Positions 35,660 through 45,430 of a DNA stretch of 64,000 nucleotides are shown here, one piece after another (the first letter of the stretch is position 1; each line of letters opens with the position of its first letter). A model generated the notes under the pieces. It was not told the DNA's origin and searched no databases. It saw only the letters and a program-made list of their open reading frames with translations. A program made the position numbers and the translations under genes. This stretch comes from Pseudomonas putida (GTDB lineage Bacteria > Pseudomonadota > Gammaproteobacteria > Pseudomonadales > Pseudomonadaceae), in NCBI RefSeq assembly GCF_002025705.1, contig NZ_CP018846.1, forward strand, positions 4,393,501 to 4,457,500, given 5' to 3'.

Positions 35660-37570
35660 TCAAATCTCGACCTGGGTCCCCAGTTCGATCACCCGGTTCA
35701 ATGGCAGGTTGAAGAAGCGCAGGTTACCGTTGGCATTCTTCAGCAGGAACGCGAACAGGTTGCCCCGCCAACGCGACATCCCCTCCAGACGCGACGCGAT
35801 CACCGTTTCCCGGCTGAGGAAGTAGGTGGTGCGCATCGGGCTGAAATCCAGCTCGTCCAGGTGGCACAACTTCAACGCCGCCGGCACATCCGGCTCGTCC
35901 ATGAAGCCAAAGTGCAGCAGCACACGGAAGAAGCCGTCACCGTAGGCCTCGACTTCGAAACGCTCTTGTTCCGGTACCCGTGGGCGGTCTTCACTGACCA
36001 CCGTCAATAACACCACCTGGCTGTGCAGCACCTGGTTATGCAGCATGTTGTGCAACAGCGCATGGGGCACCGCATCGGCCCGCGCAGTCAGGAACACTGC
36101 CGTGCCCTCGACACGATGCGGCGGCTGCACGCGGATGCTGCTGATGAACACTGGCAGCGGCAGCCCGCCTTCATCAATACGCTCCACCAAAATCTGCTTG
36201 CCGCGCTTCCAGGTGCTCATCAGCAGGTACAGCACGGCGCCTGCCAGCACCGGGAAGGCACCGCCCTGGACGATCTTCGGCACGTTGGCGGCGAAGAACA
36301 GCCCATCGACGAAGAGGAAGCCCACCAGGATCGGTACCGCCAGAACCGGCGGCCATTTCCACAGCAGCAGCATCACCGCCGACACCAGGATTGTGGTCAT
36401 CAGCATGGTCCCGGTCACGGCCACTCCGTAAGCCGCCGCCAGGGCGCCAGAAGACTCGAACCCGATCACCAGCAGCACCACGCCGACCATCAAGGTCCAG
36501 TTCACCGCACCGATGTAGATCTGCCCCTGCTCGTCGCTGGAGGTGTGCTGGATCTGCATACGCGGGATGTAGCCAAGCTGGATGGCTTGGCGGGTCAGGG
36601 AGAAGGCCCCTGAGATTACCGCCTGCGAGGCGATCACCGTGGCCATGGTCGCCAGCCCGACCATCGGCAGCAACGCCCAGCCTGGCGCCAGCAGGTAGAA
36701 CGGGTTACGGGCGGCCTCGGGGTTCTGCAGCAATATTGCCCCCTGGCCAAAATAGTTGAGCACCAACGCCGGCAGCACCAACGCGAACCAGGCGCGGGCG
36801 ATCGGCTTGCGGCCGAAGTGGCCCATGTCGGCATACAGTGCCTCGGCACCGGTCAGCGCCAGCACCACGGCACCGAGAATAGCCACCCCCATGCCCGGAT
36901 GGACGATGAAGAAGTTCACCGCCCAGCCAGGGTTGAACGCCTTGAGCACTTCCGGGCTCTGGGAGATGCCATGCGCGCCCAGCGCGGCAAGCGCGAGGAA
37001 CCAGACCACCATGATCGGGCCGAACAGCTTGCCGATCTTGTCGGTACCGTGCTTCTGCACCAGGAACAGGGCCACCAGCACCACCAGCGAAATGGGCACT
37101 ACCCAGTGGTCGATGCCTTCGAAGGCCAGGCCCATGCCCTCTACGGCGGATAGCACCGACACCGCCGGCGTGATCATGCTGTCACCGTAGAACAGCGAGG
37201 CGCCGATCAGGCCGCAGACGACCATCAGCGCGCGCAGACGCGGATAAGCCGCCGTGGCCCGTCGCGCCAGCGCGGTCAATGCCATGGTGCCGCCCTCGCC
37301 CTGGTTGTCGGCGCGCAGGATGAACATCACATACTTGAACGACACCACCCACAGCAGCGACCAGAGGATCAACGAAAGGATGCCCAGCACACCATCATGG
37401 TTGACCGGCACCCCGTAACCGCCGGTAAAGACCTCTTTAAGGGTATACAAGGGGCTGGTACCGATATCGCCATAGACCACCCCGACCGCTGCCACGAGCA
37501 GGCCCAGCGACCGTGTCGCGCCCTGCTTCCCCGCGTGCCCGCCTTCGGCGTGACTGCTTGCCTGAACCAT
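35660..37570 (-). CDS. kup: Low-affinity potassium transport protein Kup
   Basis: A 636-residue proton-coupled K+ importer of the KUP/HAK family. The N-terminal signature GVVYGDIGTSPLYTLKE is followed by about 12 membrane segments (to residue ~440) and a cytosolic tail. The start at 37570 is supported by GGGAG six bases upstream and matches the usual length; the in-frame extension to 37741 is excluded. Divergent from rimO. Confidence 0.96.
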   Translation of the reverse strand: MVQASSHAEGGHAGKQGATRSLGLLVAAVGVVYGDIGTSPLYTLKEVFTGGYGVPVNHDGVLGILSLILWSLLWVVSFKYVMFILRADNQGEGGTMALTALARRATAAYPRLRALMVVCGLIGASLFYGDSMITPAVSVLSAVEGMGLAFEGIDHWVVPISLVVLVALFLVQKHGTDKIGKLFGPIMVVWFLALAALGAHGISQSPEVLKAFNPGWAVNFFIVHPGMGVAILGAVVLALTGAEALYADMGHFGRKPIARAWFALVLPALVLNYFGQGAILLQNPEAARNPFYLLAPGWALLPMVGLATMATVIASQAVISGAFSLTRQAIQLGYIPRMQIQHTSSDEQGQIYIGAVNWTLMVGVVLLVIGFESSGALAAAYGVAVTGTMLMTTILVSAVMLLLWKWPPVLAVPILVGFLFVDGLFFAANVPKIVQGGAFPVLAGAVLYLLMSTWKRGKQILVERIDEGGLPLPVFISSIRVQPPHRVEGTAVFLTARADAVPHALLHNMLHNQVLHSQVVLLTVVSEDRPRVPEQERFEVEAYGDGFFRVLLHFGFMDEPDVPAALKLCHLDELDFSPMRTTYFLSRETVIASRLEGMSRWRGNLFAFLLKNANGNLRFFNLPLNRVIELGTQVEI

Positions 37571-37805
37571 CGAACACTCCCGCAGATGGCCTTGAAGGCC
37601 GGTAGAATTCACTCCTGCGTCAGGGGCATGCAGTGACCCCGGCGCAATGGCGCGAAGCATAGCGCAGCGTTCGTCGCTTTTCTGCTGGTCAAGCGACCGT
37701 GTGCTCGCTAGAATTGCGCACTTTTTGATCAGAGGCGCCAAAAGCGTCCGTCAAGATCGCCCCCGGCTTCGCCAGGGCGAACTGCATTCAATACCGAGGT
37801 TAGTC

Positions 37806-39137
37806 ATGTCCACCACTCCCGCCACCCCCAAGGTTGGTTTCGTCAGCCTGGGTTGCCCCAAGGCCCTGGTCGATTCCGAGCGCATCCTGACCCAGCTGCG
37901 CATGGAAGGCTATGAAGTCGTGCCCACCTACGAGGATGCCGATGTAGTGGTGGTCAACACCTGCGGCTTCATCGACAGCGCCAAGGCCGAGTCGCTGGAA
38001 GTGATCGGTGAAGCGATCAAGGAAAACGGCAAGGTCATCGTCACCGGCTGCATGGGTGTCGAAGAAGGCAGCATCCGTGACGTGCACCCGAGCGTGCTGT
38101 CGGTGACCGGGCCGCAGCAGTACGAGCAGGTGGTCAATGCCGTGCACGAAGTGGTGCCGCCACGCCAGGACCACAACCCGCTGATCGACCTGGTGCCGCC
38201 ACAGGGTGTCAAGCTGACCCCGCGCCACTACGCCTACCTGAAGATCTCCGAAGGCTGCAACCACAGCTGCAGCTTCTGCATCATCCCGTCGATGCGCGGC
38301 AAGCTGGTCAGCCGCCCGGTCGGTGAAGTGCTGAGCGAGGCCGAGCGCCTGGTCAAGGCCGGCGTCAAGGAGATCCTGGTGATCTCCCAGGACACCAGCG
38401 CCTACGGCGTCGACGTCAAGTACAAGACCGACTTCTGGAATGGCCGCCCGGTCAAGACCCGCATGCTCGAACTGTGCGAAGCGCTGAGCAGCCTGGGTGC
38501 CTGGGTACGCCTGCACTACGTCTACCCGTATCCGAACGTCGACGACGTGATCCCGCTGATGGCCGCCGGCAAGATCCTGCCGTACCTGGACATCCCGTTC
38601 CAGCACGCAAGCCCCAAGGTACTCAAGTCGATGAAGCGCCCGGCTTTCGAAGACCGTACCCTGGCACGCATCAAAAACTGGCGCGAACAGTGCCCTGAGC
38701 TGGTGATCCGCTCGACCTTCATCGTCGGCTTCCCTGGCGAGACCGAGGAAGACTTCCAGTACCTGCTGGACTGGCTCACCGAAGCCCAGCTCGACCGCGT
38801 CGGCTGCTTCCAGTACTCGCCTGTCGAAGGCGCCCCGGCCAATGACCTGGGCCTGGAAGACGTGCCGGATGACGTCAAGCAGGACCGTTGGGACCGCTTC
38901 ATGGCGCACCAGCAGGCCATCAGCGCCGCCCGCCTGCAACTGCGCATCGGCAAGGAAATCGACGTGCTGATCGACGAAGTCGAGGAGCAAGGCTCGGTTG
39001 GCCGCAGCTTCTTCGATGCCCCGGAAATCGACGGCAGCGTGTTCATCGACGGTAACCATGGCTTCAAGCCGGGCGACAAAGTGCGTTGCCGTGTGGTGGA
39101 TGCCGATGAGTACGACATGTGGGCTGAACCCGTTTAA
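37806..39137 (+). CDS. rimO: Ribosomal protein S12 methylthiotransferase RimO
   Basis: A 443-residue radical-SAM enzyme that methylthiolates Asp88-type aspartate of ribosomal protein S12. It has the N-terminal MTTase domain (KVGFVSLGCPKALVDSERIL with cysteines for the auxiliary cluster), the radical-SAM CNHSCSFCIIPSMRG (CxxxCxxC), and a C-terminal TRAM domain ending EYDMWAEPV. The start at 37806 is the first in-frame ATG fitting the family; the longer frame to 37647 reads into the kup promoter side. Confidence 0.96.
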   Translation: MSTTPATPKVGFVSLGCPKALVDSERILTQLRMEGYEVVPTYEDADVVVVNTCGFIDSAKAESLEVIGEAIKENGKVIVTGCMGVEEGSIRDVHPSVLSVTGPQQYEQVVNAVHEVVPPRQDHNPLIDLVPPQGVKLTPRHYAYLKISEGCNHSCSFCIIPSMRGKLVSRPVGEVLSEAERLVKAGVKEILVISQDTSAYGVDVKYKTDFWNGRPVKTRMLELCEALSSLGAWVRLHYVYPYPNVDDVIPLMAAGKILPYLDIPFQHASPKVLKSMKRPAFEDRTLARIKNWREQCPELVIRSTFIVGFPGETEEDFQYLLDWLTEAQLDRVGCFQYSPVEGAPANDLGLEDVPDDVKQDRWDRFMAHQQAISAARLQLRIGKEIDVLIDEVEEQGSVGRSFFDAPEIDGSVFIDGNHGFKPGDKVRCRVVDADEYDMWAEPV

Positions 39138-39152
39138 CGCGGCCCGCACATG

Positions 39153-39206
39153 AAAAGCCCCTGCCGGGTATTCCCAATGTGGAAATACCCGGCAGGGGCT
39201 TTTTTG
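39153..39206. terminator. Strong bidirectional terminator
   Basis: An 18-pair arm (39155-39172 with 39184-39201, one mismatch) with A-run and T-run, between convergent rimO and the barrel-like gene. Confidence 0.88.
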
Positions 39207-39956
39207 TCAGAAGGTATGAAAAACCATCAGTCCACCTTCTGCATCAGGGCTGGCATCGGAAAAGCCCTTGACCGCATACAGTTGAACTTTCCATTCCCGG
39301 TTGAGCTTGTGGGTCAGGAACAGAGTCAGTTCCTGGATCTGTGACCCCGTGGAGACGACTTTCTGCCGCCAGTCGTACGAGGCGCCCGCCGAGGTACCCT
39401 GCGCCACAGGAATGGCAAAGCCCAGGCTGACAAATATCGGATCTCTGAAATCGCTGTCGGGCGGGTCGCCGAACTTCTTCCAGCCCAGGGTTGCGAAGCC
39501 GGTCAGCGGGCCGAACACCTTGGCGATATCGACCTGGCCGGTATAGTCGTACTCACCCGTACCCAGGCACTGCTTTTCATCAGCAGTGGGAAATTTGACC
39601 TTGCCGATGAGGTCCAGCATCAGGCCACCGTCACTGCCATCGAGCAGTGCATAACCTGCGCTGGCAACCGTGTCGCCCAGCCCGCTCTCCACTGCATGGC
39701 AGCCACCCGGCAAGGGGTCACCATTCGGGCCTACTTCAGGGTTGGTGATGCGCAGCCAGGGCACGGTGACTTTGTAAGTCATGGGGCCGGTTTCATACTT
39801 GCCGACCACGGGGACGTACCAGATTTCCGAAGTGGTGCCCGTGCCATAGTCGCCACTCGAATAGTCCATGCCAATGGCGGCACTGAAGGTATCGGCCAGA
39901 ACCGATACGCTGGTACAGGACAACAAACAGGCAAAAAGAGGGAGCGTGGGTCGCAT
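39207..39956 (-). CDS. Predicted outer-membrane beta-barrel protein
   Basis: A 249-residue exported protein. The signal peptide ends near VLA-DTF. The mature part alternates apolar and polar residues in strands (GTTSEIWYVPVVGKYETG, GLMLDLIGKVKFPT) and ends in Phe (GLMVFHTF), as barrels do. It resembles proteins annotated as transporter/phenol MetA-type outer-membrane proteins. The ATG at 39956 has GAGG five bases upstream; a GTG at 39962 is too close. Confidence 0.75.
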   Translation of the reverse strand: MRPTLPLFACLLSCTSVSVLADTFSAAIGMDYSSGDYGTGTTSEIWYVPVVGKYETGPMTYKVTVPWLRITNPEVGPNGDPLPGGCHAVESGLGDTVASAGYALLDGSDGGLMLDLIGKVKFPTADEKQCLGTGEYDYTGQVDIAKVFGPLTGFATLGWKKFGDPPDSDFRDPIFVSLGFAIPVAQGTSAGASYDWRQKVVSTGSQIQELTLFLTHKLNREWKVQLYAVKGFSDASPDAEGGLMVFHTF

Positions 39957-40010
39957 CTGCACCTCAGTGTTGCGTCGGGAAGTGTGATCGGACTTACCCA
40001 GCCTAGTTAC

Positions 40011-40385
40011 CTAATGCCCGGAACGCTCTGGATGCTCGACTTTTTCAACCTTCTCTACCGCTTCGGGTCTTTCCACCTTTTCGACTTTTTCCACTTTCTC
40101 GGCTTTTTCAGGCTTTTCGACTTTCTCGACCTTTTCCACCTTCTCGACTTTCTCGGGCCTTTCGACTTTCTCGACTTTTTCCACCTTCTCGACTTTCTCT
40201 GGCCTTTCGACTTTCTCGACTTTTTCCACCTTCTCGACTTTCTCGGGCCTTTCTACCTTCTCGGCTTTCTCCACCTTCTCGGGCTTCTCTACTTTTTCGA
40301 CCTTTTCCACCTTCTCGGCTTTTTCGAGCTCTACTTTTTCTACTGCCTCGACTTTCTCCACCCGATCAGAGCTGCCGCTGTTACT
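40011..40385 (-). repeat. Val-Glu-Lys triplet repeat tract
   Basis: About 120 codons of VEK triplets arranged in units close to 15 residues that begin VERPEK or VEKPEK. At DNA level this is a pyrimidine-rich plus strand (CTTCTCGAC, TTTTTCCAC and so on), open to slippage. Confidence 0.88.
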
Positions 40386-41771
40386 GGTCTCGCGCACTTC
40401 CACGCTATCGACATGCCCCGACCTTCCAGACCTGTCCTCACTTCCAACGCTGTCATGGCCACTGGAACCGCTATCCGAACTCCGTTCACTCTGATCATCA
40501 CTGCCTTCGTTGCGGGTGCTGGAGAGACCACGCTCACCCTGGCCACTGTTGCCCGAGCTTCCCGAGTCGCTTGTACCGCGTTCGCTGTCGCGCCCCGAAT
40601 GCCCTCTGCCCGAATTGTCGGGGCGATCGTCGTGGAACTCGATGCTAGATGCCCTTAGCTCATGCGCAGCACTGAACACCCCGCTCACCAGCACGCGTTG
40701 GTCGAGCGCAACTGCCGCAGGCTGCCTGCCGACGATCACGGTATCCTGCCCCAGCGTCACATTGATGCCCGCCACCACCAGCTGATGCGCCTGGGTACGC
40801 TGCACCAGCCCCTCGATCACCGCTGTCTGCACGCGGCCAGCAAACGGCAGGCTCGGGTCTTGGCGGGTTTGCGCCACTTCCAGCTGGCGCCCGGTCCATT
40901 GGCCACGCACCAGCACTTCCCGCGCCGGTGCCACGCGGGTCCCGAGCTTGAGCCCCTGGAGGCTGCCGGGGCGGTCGATCGCACCAATGGCACTGGCCTC
41001 ACTGAGCCCAGGTGCCCGCTCGATACGGCTTGCCACCACTTCTCCAGCAGCGTCGCGCAGGCCGCTGACCCTGACCGGCTCGCCCGGGCGCAGCCCTTCA
41101 GCCACCCGCGCCCCTGCGGCAAGCCGCACAGGTTGGCCCATGACCCGCAGTGGCTGCGATGCATTAGGCAGTGCCGTCAGTGGCCCTTCGTAAACGTTGA
41201 GGATCGCAATCCGCCCAGCTTGCAGGCCGCGCTGTGTGCCATAGGCCTCCACCGCGACAACCTGCCCTATCGCCAGATGAGCGCTGCTGGCAGGGGCACC
41301 GTTCTGACTCACCGGTACATCCTTGCCGTAGTGCACCTCCTGGCCATTGACGCAGATCGACGCGAACCCGGTGATGGTGCCAACGATTCCCGTGCCACCG
41401 GTACCGCCCGGGCGCTGGATCGGCGCGCCGCTACCGCCCACACCGCCGTGGCCGCGATCGATGAAGCTACCGTCGACGCCCTCCGCGAGCGCACCGGTAC
41501 CGCCAGTGCCGCCAGGGCGCTGCTGGCTCGGCGCACCTGTGCCGCCCACACCACCGTTCTCGCGGCGCACACCAGTGCCGCCAACACCGCCGGTTCTGGC
41601 ACCGGTGCCACCCACTCCCCCGGGGAACTGCATGCCCGCTGCGCCGGCCATACCCACTTCATCACGGCTGACACAAACCGGTGCCGCAGCCACCTTGGCA
41701 GGCGCCACCAAGTTCAGCCCGAAAGCCAGAACGAGGGTGACGATACTTAGGCTGCGCGCGAGGGGGCTCAT
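40011..41771 (-). CDS. DUF5666-type exported protein with Gly-rich and Val-Glu-Lys repeat regions
   Basis: A 586-residue protein in four parts: a signal peptide (about 1-30), a Gly-rich part with repeated GGVGGTG/GGTGGTG units (about 48-130), a central DUF5666-like region of small beta repeats (about 131-373, with IGQVVAVEAYG and GEPVRVSGL), and a Ser/Gly/Arg/Asp-rich linker. The last ~120 residues are almost only Val-Glu-Lys triplets broken by RPEK and KPEK. Function is unknown; it is probably a surface or periplasmic protein. Its ATG overlaps the DUF6502 stop as ATGA. Confidence 0.82.
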   Translation of the reverse strand: MSPLARSLSIVTLVLAFGLNLVAPAKVAAAPVCVSRDEVGMAGAAGMQFPGGVGGTGARTGGVGGTGVRRENGGVGGTGAPSQQRPGGTGGTGALAEGVDGSFIDRGHGGVGGSGAPIQRPGGTGGTGIVGTITGFASICVNGQEVHYGKDVPVSQNGAPASSAHLAIGQVVAVEAYGTQRGLQAGRIAILNVYEGPLTALPNASQPLRVMGQPVRLAAGARVAEGLRPGEPVRVSGLRDAAGEVVASRIERAPGLSEASAIGAIDRPGSLQGLKLGTRVAPAREVLVRGQWTGRQLEVAQTRQDPSLPFAGRVQTAVIEGLVQRTQAHQLVVAGINVTLGQDTVIVGRQPAAVALDQRVLVSGVFSAAHELRASSIEFHDDRPDNSGRGHSGRDSERGTSDSGSSGNSGQGERGLSSTRNEGSDDQSERSSDSGSSGHDSVGSEDRSGRSGHVDSVEVRETSNSGSSDRVEKVEAVEKVELEKAEKVEKVEKVEKPEKVEKAEKVERPEKVEKVEKVEKVERPEKVEKVEKVEKVERPEKVEKVEKVEKVEKPEKAEKVEKVEKVERPEAVEKVEKVEHPERSGH

Positions 41772-42613
41772 GGTGCCGGCGTCTTCGACGAACCGGGATC
41801 GGTGGCTTCGGTGTAGAAATAAAGCCCGACCGTGATTCGCTGGCGTTGCTCGTGGCTTGGCACGTCGGTGTTTTCCAGTTCTGCAGCCAGCCTGCTGAAG
41901 GCCAGCAGGGTCTGCATCCCGTCCTTGGTCACCGCTTCGCGCAGCGTGTCGACACTGGCCGAAGTCAAGGCATCGTAGTGCACGCTGCGTTCGAAAAATG
42001 GCAAGCCTTCGCCGCTGAGGTTATGCACCGCGGCGCAGGCGTGATCATGCAGGTTATGGCCGAAGTAAGCGGCTTTTTCTTCGAAGCCCTTCTGCGGCAC
42101 GAATGCCTGGGCCTCGAGGTGGACGCAATCCTGATCATCAAGCCGGACGATGCCCAGGCGCAGCCACTCATCCAGCACCACCCGCCCGCGAATGTCAGTA
42201 CTGATCTTCGCCACCAGGGCATCGAACGAGCAATCGCCGCCAACGCTGGCCAGCCGCGGCAACGCCAACGCCTGCCCAGCGTCGGAGCAGAATGGTGGGG
42301 TGCTGGTCCATACATTCACCAGTTGCGCACCCAAGGTGATGTTTTCAGGCAGCCCAGCGATCGACGTGTCAACTTCGCTTCGCAGCCGCCGGACATCCTT
42401 GCGATGCACGCCAGTCAGCAGGCTGATGCGGCTGTCTGTTGGTACCTTGTCGTCCAGGCGAAATTCACGATGGGCCACATCGACGAACACTTCCTTGAGC
42501 AGGTCGGTAAACATCGTGTAGGTCACCCCCTTGCGCAGCATCAGGCGCACCAGAGGGCGCATGACCTTGCGCAGGGCACTCAACATGAACGGGGGTAAAG
42601 TGGGCGATTGCAT
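41768..42613 (-). CDS. DUF6502-family protein
   Basis: A 281-residue cytosolic protein of a family with unknown function. The N-terminal half resembles a DNA-binding regulator: TMFTDLLKEVFVDVAHREF, then TDSRISLLTGVHRKDVRRL, which looks like a helix-turn-helix. The start at 42613 has AAGGA nine bases upstream; the ATG at 42622 touches that site. It overlaps the DUF5666 gene by four bases, so the two are translated together. A regulator role for the exported partner is plausible but not shown. Confidence 0.78.
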   Translation of the reverse strand: MQSPTLPPFMLSALRKVMRPLVRLMLRKGVTYTMFTDLLKEVFVDVAHREFRLDDKVPTDSRISLLTGVHRKDVRRLRSEVDTSIAGLPENITLGAQLVNVWTSTPPFCSDAGQALALPRLASVGGDCSFDALVAKISTDIRGRVVLDEWLRLGIVRLDDQDCVHLEAQAFVPQKGFEEKAAYFGHNLHDHACAAVHNLSGEGLPFFERSVHYDALTSASVDTLREAVTKDGMQTLLAFSRLAAELENTDVPSHEQRQRITVGLYFYTEATDPGSSKTPAP

Positions 42614-42650
42614 GAAGCGCATTCCTTGACAGTTGAACCCAGTATACGGC

Positions 42651-42669
42651 GCGGAAAAAAATCCCACGC
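42651..42669 (-). promoter_or_regulatory. Upstream element of the DUF6502 operon
   Basis: GGAAAAAAATCCCACGC, 38-56 bases before the DUF6502 start, matches one side and the centre of the palindrome at 43506-43526. TATACT at 42641-42646 on the minus strand could be the -10. Confidence 0.5.
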
Positions 42670-42810
42670 AAACTGTAACTACTTCCCACCAAGAATGAGA
42701 AAAAGCTGTCAGCGCTCACTGCAAATGCGTGATGGAAGGCAACTGTGTTGCCCAATACCCGCTCATACAAAACCCGTCCCCTGGGTCTTGTATGGGCTGT
42801 TCACTGCCAG

Positions 42811-43431
<621 letters not shown>

Positions 43432-43505
43432 TTTCCGTCTCCAGGTCTTCGCCATGAGAACGCCAAATCAAACCGGGAATCTGTTGTAAGTTTTACTTTT
43501 TCTAT

Positions 43506-43526
43506 GCGTGGGATTTTTTCCCACGC
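43506..43526. promoter_or_regulatory. 21-bp perfect palindrome upstream of the Gly-rich gene
   Basis: Arms GCGTGGGA (43506-43513) and TCCCACGC (43519-43526) around five Ts. It lies 75-95 bases before the Gly-rich gene start and about 100 bases before the divergent GNAT gene. Its right half and centre recur upstream of the DUF6502 operon. It may be an operator. Confidence 0.55.
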
Positions 43527-43629
43527 CTAATTAATAGACCTCTGCGAACCATGCTTCAAGTGGCGCACGCGAAAGCCGACCAGTGGCTGGCCTGCTATGT
43601 TTTTCCTATCGTTCTGGAGATATGCCGGC

Positions 43630-44085
43630 ATGCATTCAGCTCTGACGCTGCAAACCCCGCGCTACAGCGACTACGGCGAACTGGTGCAGCTCTGGGAGGA
43701 CTCGGTGCGCGCGACCCACGACTTCCTTCCCGATGCCTACATCCTGCTGTTGCGCGAGCAAGTGCTACGCCGCTACCTCGACGCAGTGATGCTGGTCTGC
43801 TGCCGGGATCGCCAACGCATCTGCGGCTTCGCAGGGGTCGCCAACGGCTGCGTGCACATGCTGTTCGTCGCACCGGACTACCGTGGCAAGGGGGTTGGCA
43901 AGCGCCTGCTGCGATATGCAATCGAAGAACTGAATGCCGAACGCCTGGACGTCAACGAACAGAACCCGCAAGCCCTGGGTTTCTACTTGCATGAAGGCTT
44001 CGAAGTGGTCGGACGCTCGGAAACGGATGGCTTGGGGCAGCCTTATCCCCTGCTGCACATGAGGCTGATTCCTACAGCGTCCTAG
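43630..44085 (+). CDS. GNAT-family N-acetyltransferase
   Basis: A 151-residue single-domain acetyltransferase. Motif A reads VHMLFVAPDYRGKGVGKRLL, and the C-terminal NPQALGFYLHEGFEVVGR is the motif B region. The start at 43630 follows GGAG by ten bases. Substrate unknown. Confidence 0.85.
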   Translation: MHSALTLQTPRYSDYGELVQLWEDSVRATHDFLPDAYILLLREQVLRRYLDAVMLVCCRDRQRICGFAGVANGCVHMLFVAPDYRGKGVGKRLLRYAIEELNAERLDVNEQNPQALGFYLHEGFEVVGRSETDGLGQPYPLLHMRLIPTAS

Positions 44086-44204
44086 GGCAGCGTCCGAATA
44101 TGCCGTGCTCTGCGCCCAAAATGGCGCATCTGACACAGATTCCCATCATCAACCTCCTGCAGGCAGGTACAATGTAAGTCTTTCCCTGCCTTGCGAATTG
44201 CCCC

Positions 44205-44915
44205 ATGTCCGAACCCGTCCGCCTGTCCAAACGCCTCATCGAGCAGCTTGGTTGCTCCCGCCGCGAGGCCGAGCTGTACATCGAAGGGGGCTGGGTCACG
44301 GTCGATGGCGTGGTGGTCGAGCAACCCCAGTTCAAGGTCGACAACCAGCGCGTCGAACTGCTGCCAGGTGCCCGTGCCGAGGCATTGGACCCCGTCACCC
44401 TGCTGATGCATCAAGCGGCCGGTATCGATAGCGAAACCGCGCGCATCAGCATGAACATGGGCAGCCTCAGCGAGGCCCACCGTGAAGGCGTCCGGCCGTT
44501 GCACGGGCATTTTGCCCGGCAGTCCTGCCTGGCTCCGCTGGAACGGGGTGCCAGCGGCCTGCAGGTGTTCACCCAGGACTGGCGGGTCACCCGCAAGATC
44601 GACGCCGACCTGCGCCGCATGGAACAGGAATACATCATCGAAGTGCGCGGCGAGACCACGCCCCAAGCCCTGGAGCGCCTGGCGCGCGGCGCCACACGCA
44701 ATGACCGGGAGCTGCCCAAGGCCAAGGCCAGCTGGCAGAACGAGACCCACCTGCGCCTGGTGGTGAAAAACCCGCAACCCGGGCAGATCTCCGAGCTGTG
44801 TGCCTACCTGCGCCTGGAGGTACTGGGCATGCGCCGCATTCGCCTGGGCGGTGTATCGATGGGCAAACTGCCCGTGGGGCAGTGGCGCTACCTGGCAGCC
44901 ACCGAACGTTTCTAA
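44205..44915 (+). CDS. RsuA/RluF-type pseudouridine-synthase-like protein, probably inactive
   Basis: A 236-residue protein with an N-terminal S4 RNA-binding domain (RLSKRLIEQLGCSRREAELYIEGGWVTVDG) and a pseudouridine-synthase fold. Aligned by eye with RluF, the catalytic block GRLDKDSQGL reads APLERGASGL, so the Asp nucleophile is Glu. The N-K-P-V-G block reads H-Q-A-A-G, and the NRQIRRM block reads GQISELC. The final MGKLPVGQWRYL block is kept. The fold should bind RNA, but activity is doubtful. Neighbours are a DUF1456 gene and trmO. Confidence 0.85.
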   Translation: MSEPVRLSKRLIEQLGCSRREAELYIEGGWVTVDGVVVEQPQFKVDNQRVELLPGARAEALDPVTLLMHQAAGIDSETARISMNMGSLSEAHREGVRPLHGHFARQSCLAPLERGASGLQVFTQDWRVTRKIDADLRRMEQEYIIEVRGETTPQALERLARGATRNDRELPKAKASWQNETHLRLVVKNPQPGQISELCAYLRLEVLGMRRIRLGGVSMGKLPVGQWRYLAATERF

Positions 44916-44962
44916 GCAATGCGCCACGCCCTGGCGTGGCTACTGAACAGGATTTTGCAGCA

Positions 44963-45424
44963 ATGAACCACAACGATGTCCTGCGCAGCCTGCGCTACAT
45001 GCTCAAGGTGAACGACGCCAAGATGGCCGAAATCATCGCGCTGTCCGGCCTCGAAGTTAACCCGATCGTGCTCGCCACCTACTTGAAGAAGGAAGATGAA
45101 GCCGGCTTCGTGCGCTGCCCGGAGCGGGTCATGGCGCACTTCCTTGACGGCCTGGTGATCCACCGCCGTGGCAAGGACGATAGCCGTCCAGCGCAACCGG
45201 TCGAGCTGCCGGTAACCAACAACACCATCCTGAAAAAGCTGCGCGTGGCCTTCGAGCTCAAGGAAGAAGACCTGCACGCCATCCTCAAGGCGGTCAATTT
45301 CCCGGTGTCCAAACCTGAACTGAGCGCGCTGTTCCGCAAGGTCGGGCATGACAACTATCGCCCGTGCGGCGACCAGCTGCTGCGTAACTTCCTCAAGGGC
45401 CTGACCCTGCGCGTGCGCGGCTGA
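44963..45424 (+). CDS. DUF1456 (YehS-like) protein
   Basis: A 153-residue helical protein with two related halves: MNHNDVLRSLRYMLKVNDAKMAEI and NNTILKKLRVAFELKEEDLHAIL. This internal repeat is the DUF1456 pattern. Function unknown. The start at 44963 is the first ATG matching the family. The stop lies just before the trmO start. Confidence 0.9.
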   Translation: MNHNDVLRSLRYMLKVNDAKMAEIIALSGLEVNPIVLATYLKKEDEAGFVRCPERVMAHFLDGLVIHRRGKDDSRPAQPVELPVTNNTILKKLRVAFELKEEDLHAILKAVNFPVSKPELSALFRKVGHDNYRPCGDQLLRNFLKGLTLRVRG

Positions 45425-45430
45425 GTGGCC

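Noticed and set aside
40510..41835. Thr/Pro-rich plus-strand frames opposite the DUF5666 gene
   Set aside because: Antisense of Gly repeats; no start signal or domain.
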